NCBI GenBank assembly: GCA_029256005.1
Contig: JAQSYS010000015.1
Coordinates: 1 to 14,777, forward strand
Source: Sedimentibacter sp.
GTDB lineage: Bacteria > Bacillota > Clostridia > Tissierellales > Sedimentibacteraceae
DNA: 14,777 bases
Reading direction: 5' to 3'
Shown one piece after another: positions 13,385-14,777 of this stretch (its first letter is position 1; each line of letters opens with the position of its first letter). The notes below the pieces were generated by a model. That model was not told the origin of the DNA. It ran no database searches and saw only the letters and a program-made list of their open reading frames with translations. The position numbers were made by a program, and so were the translations under genes.

Positions 13385-14425
13385 ATGCTTAAGGAATTTT
13401 TATTTGATGTATGTTCTAACCATTTTGTTTCTGGCTTCGAACATATAAATGGAAACATTTTAAAAAAATATTTTGAACCCTACACAGATTCTAGTGAAAA
13501 GGACAAAGTAGGAAGCTACATTTTTAAACAAGATGGAACTAATGGCAAAAGTATCATGATGGCTGCACATATTGATGAAATTGGCTTAATGGTAACAAAA
13601 ATTCTTGATAATGGATTTTTAAGCTTTACTTCAGTAGGTGGCATTAATCCGGCATCATTGGTTGCACAAGATGTTACAGTTTATGGAAAAGAAAACGTAT
13701 TTGGAGTAATAGGAATTAAGCCTCCACATGTAACAGCTGAAGCTGAAAGAAAAAAAGCACTAAAATTAAAGGACTTATACATAGACACTGGGTATTCAAA
13801 GGAAAAACTTGAAAAACTTGTGAGAGTCGGAGATATTGCAACAATTAATAGAGAACCTGTTTCACTCCAAGGAAGTGTAGTGTCGGCAAAAGCCTTAGAT
13901 GATAGGGCTTGCGTTGCAGTAATGCTGGAAACTGCAAAAGAATTAAGAAAACTATCACACAAAAGCACTATTTATTATGCCGCAACAGCTCAAGAAGAAA
14001 CCGGTTATAGGGGTTCAACTACTGCCAGCTACAAGATAAATCCCGATATTGCAATTGTATTAGATGTTGATTTTGGTAAGGCACCAGGCATGCCACCTGA
14101 AATCTGTGAATTGGGAAAAGGCCCTATTGTTGCATTTGGAGGAAGATTAAATCATAAACTTACAAAAAAATTCATTGAAGTATGTAAGTCATACAATTAT
14201 CCAATGCAGTATGAGGCTACTCCCGGAAAAACAGGAACAGACACAGAAGCTGTTCAGATAAATAGAGAAGGTGTTCCATGCATTTTATTGTCAATACCGT
14301 TAAGATACATGCATACATCTGTTGAAACAATAGATATAAAGGATGTTGAAATCACAGGTAAGGCTATAGCACGTTTCATAAATGAGCTTGATAATTCTGA
14401 TTTGGAGGAAATATTATGTTTTTAA
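13385..14425 (+). CDS. M42 family metallo-aminopeptidase (first of a tandem pair)
   Basis: M42 enzymes are large cytoplasmic dinuclear-metal aminopeptidases (TET-type assemblies) that release N-terminal residues from peptides. The 346-residue length is standard. Predicted metal ligands and catalytic residues are all visible: His62 and Asp64 in AAHIDEIGLM, Asp172 in ALDDRACVAVM, Glu204 and Glu205 in TAQEETGYRG, Asp227 in IVLDVDFGKAPG, and His310 in LRYMHTSVE. TPGKTGTDTEAVQ (279-291) is also a family signature. The substrate (leucyl, glutamyl or other) cannot be read from sequence. AGGAGG lies 4-5 nt before the ATG. The gene overlaps a second M42 gene by 10 nt, so at least two paralogues are expressed together. 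Confidence 0.93.
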   Translation: MLKEFLFDVCSNHFVSGFEHINGNILKKYFEPYTDSSEKDKVGSYIFKQDGTNGKSIMMAAHIDEIGLMVTKILDNGFLSFTSVGGINPASLVAQDVTVYGKENVFGVIGIKPPHVTAEAERKKALKLKDLYIDTGYSKEKLEKLVRVGDIATINREPVSLQGSVVSAKALDDRACVAVMLETAKELRKLSHKSTIYYAATAQEETGYRGSTTASYKINPDIAIVLDVDFGKAPGMPPEICELGKGPIVAFGGRLNHKLTKKFIEVCKSYNYPMQYEATPGKTGTDTEAVQINREGVPCILLSIPLRYMHTSVETIDIKDVEITGKAIARFINELDNSDLEEILCF

Positions 14426-14777
14426 AAGAATTAACTGAACTTTCCGGCCTATCAGGTTGTGAATATGAAGTTAGAAATTATATAAAAAATAAATTAGACG
14501 AAATAGGCTGTGAATATTATGTTGATAAGCTTGGAAATGTAATAGCTCACAACAAAGGCAGAAGCAACAAGAAAATAATGGTAGCAGCTCACATGGATGA
14601 AGTAGGGCTTATGGTATCACACATAGATTCTGACGGTTTCATAAAATTTCAGGAAGTTGGAGGAATTGACCAAAGAGTTTTAAACTCAAAGGTTGTCTTA
14701 GTAGGAGAAAAAAAAATACCGGGAGTAATCGGTTCAAAAGCAATACATTTAATGAGTGCTGAAGAACGAGGCAAATC
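14416..14777 (+). CDS. M42 family metallo-aminopeptidase (second of the pair), 3' end beyond the window
   Basis: This open frame runs from ATG 14416 to the end of the window, about 120 codons of an expected 340 or so. It begins MFLKELTELSGLSGCEYEVR, the usual M42 N terminus, and has AAHMDEVGLMVSHIDSDGFI with the first metal ligand (His and Asp of AHMDE). It then has FQEVGGIDQRVLNSKVVLV and GVIGSKAIHLMSAEE, matching the dimerisation domain region of its neighbour. GGAGG (14404-14408) lies 7 nt upstream, inside the end of the previous gene. The N terminus is closer to the M42 consensus (LSGLSGCEYEVR) than that of the first copy. The remaining metal ligands are outside the window. Confidence 0.9.
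   Translation, partial: MFLKELTELSGLSGCEYEVRNYIKNKLDEIGCEYYVDKLGNVIAHNKGRSNKKIMVAAHMDEVGLMVSHIDSDGFIKFQEVGGIDQRVLNSKVVLVGEKKIPGVIGSKAIHLMSAEERGK

Noticed and set aside
13681..13968. 95-codon minus-strand frame inside the first M42 gene
   Set aside because: Opposite conserved M42 coding sequence, serine- and phenylalanine-rich as expected for antisense of this codon usage, with no supporting signal.
1..14777. CRISPR array, tRNA or rRNA genes, insertion sequences or phage genes
   Set aside because: No spaced direct repeats, tRNA-like or rRNA-like stretches, transposase motifs or terminal inverted repeats were seen; every long frame is a recognisable core gene.

Overview
The window is AT-rich, almost entirely plus-strand and densely packed. 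It looks like a chromosomal core region of an endospore-forming anaerobic member of the Clostridia. The evidence is the scpAB segment with flanking D-Ala-D-Ala carboxypeptidases, a GerW-like spore protein, a four-subunit 2-oxoacid:ferredoxin oxidoreductase, the clostridial IspH-ribosomal protein S1 fusion, and tandem M42 aminopeptidases. A Tissierellales/Sedimentibacter-like amino-acid fermenter would fit, but that placement is a guess from gene content. I saw no mobile element, CRISPR array, tRNA or rRNA.

Layout. (1) 1-2322: a 5'-truncated S11 carboxypeptidase, scpA and scpB (chromosome condensation), closed by a hairpin that overlaps the scpB stop. (2) 2332-4287: a short, apparently decayed DUF2953 (YtfI-like) gene, then a divergent gerW (ytfJ) overlapping a second S11 carboxypeptidase that has an unusual KIG in place of the KTG box. 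A sigma-F-like promoter may drive this pair in the forespore; a 14-bp hairpin ends the unit. (3) 4377-5778: promoter, rluB (23S rRNA pseudouridine synthase) and an mnmM/ytqB-type tRNA methyltransferase, closed by a hairpin. (4) 5853-9590: inverted repeat, extended -10 promoter, korD-korA-korB-korC and a co-directional RpiR/SIS regulator, then a terminator. (5) 9623-13316: promoter, cmk, plsC and ispH-rpsA, tightly overlapping, with a terminator built on a small tandem repeat. (6) 13385 to the end: two overlapping M42 aminopeptidase genes, the second cut by the window edge.

How the genes work together. Blocks 1, 2, 3 and 5 are housekeeping and sporulation functions: chromosome segregation, wall or cortex trimming, RNA modification, nucleotide, phospholipid and isoprenoid precursors, and translation. 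Block 4 is energy and carbon metabolism: ferredoxin-linked oxidative decarboxylation of a 2-oxoacid, or reductive carboxylation, possibly under the adjacent RpiR regulator. Block 6 probably degrades peptides.

The most interesting signals are an in-frame Shine-Dalgarno plus ATG exactly at the IspH/S1 junction (possible independent S1 synthesis), the KTG-to-KIG change in the second carboxypeptidase, the out-of-frame DUF2953 remnant with a sigma-F-like promoter inside it, and the RpiR gene plus inverted repeat attached to the kor operon. I did not find a convincing wholly new multi-gene system.
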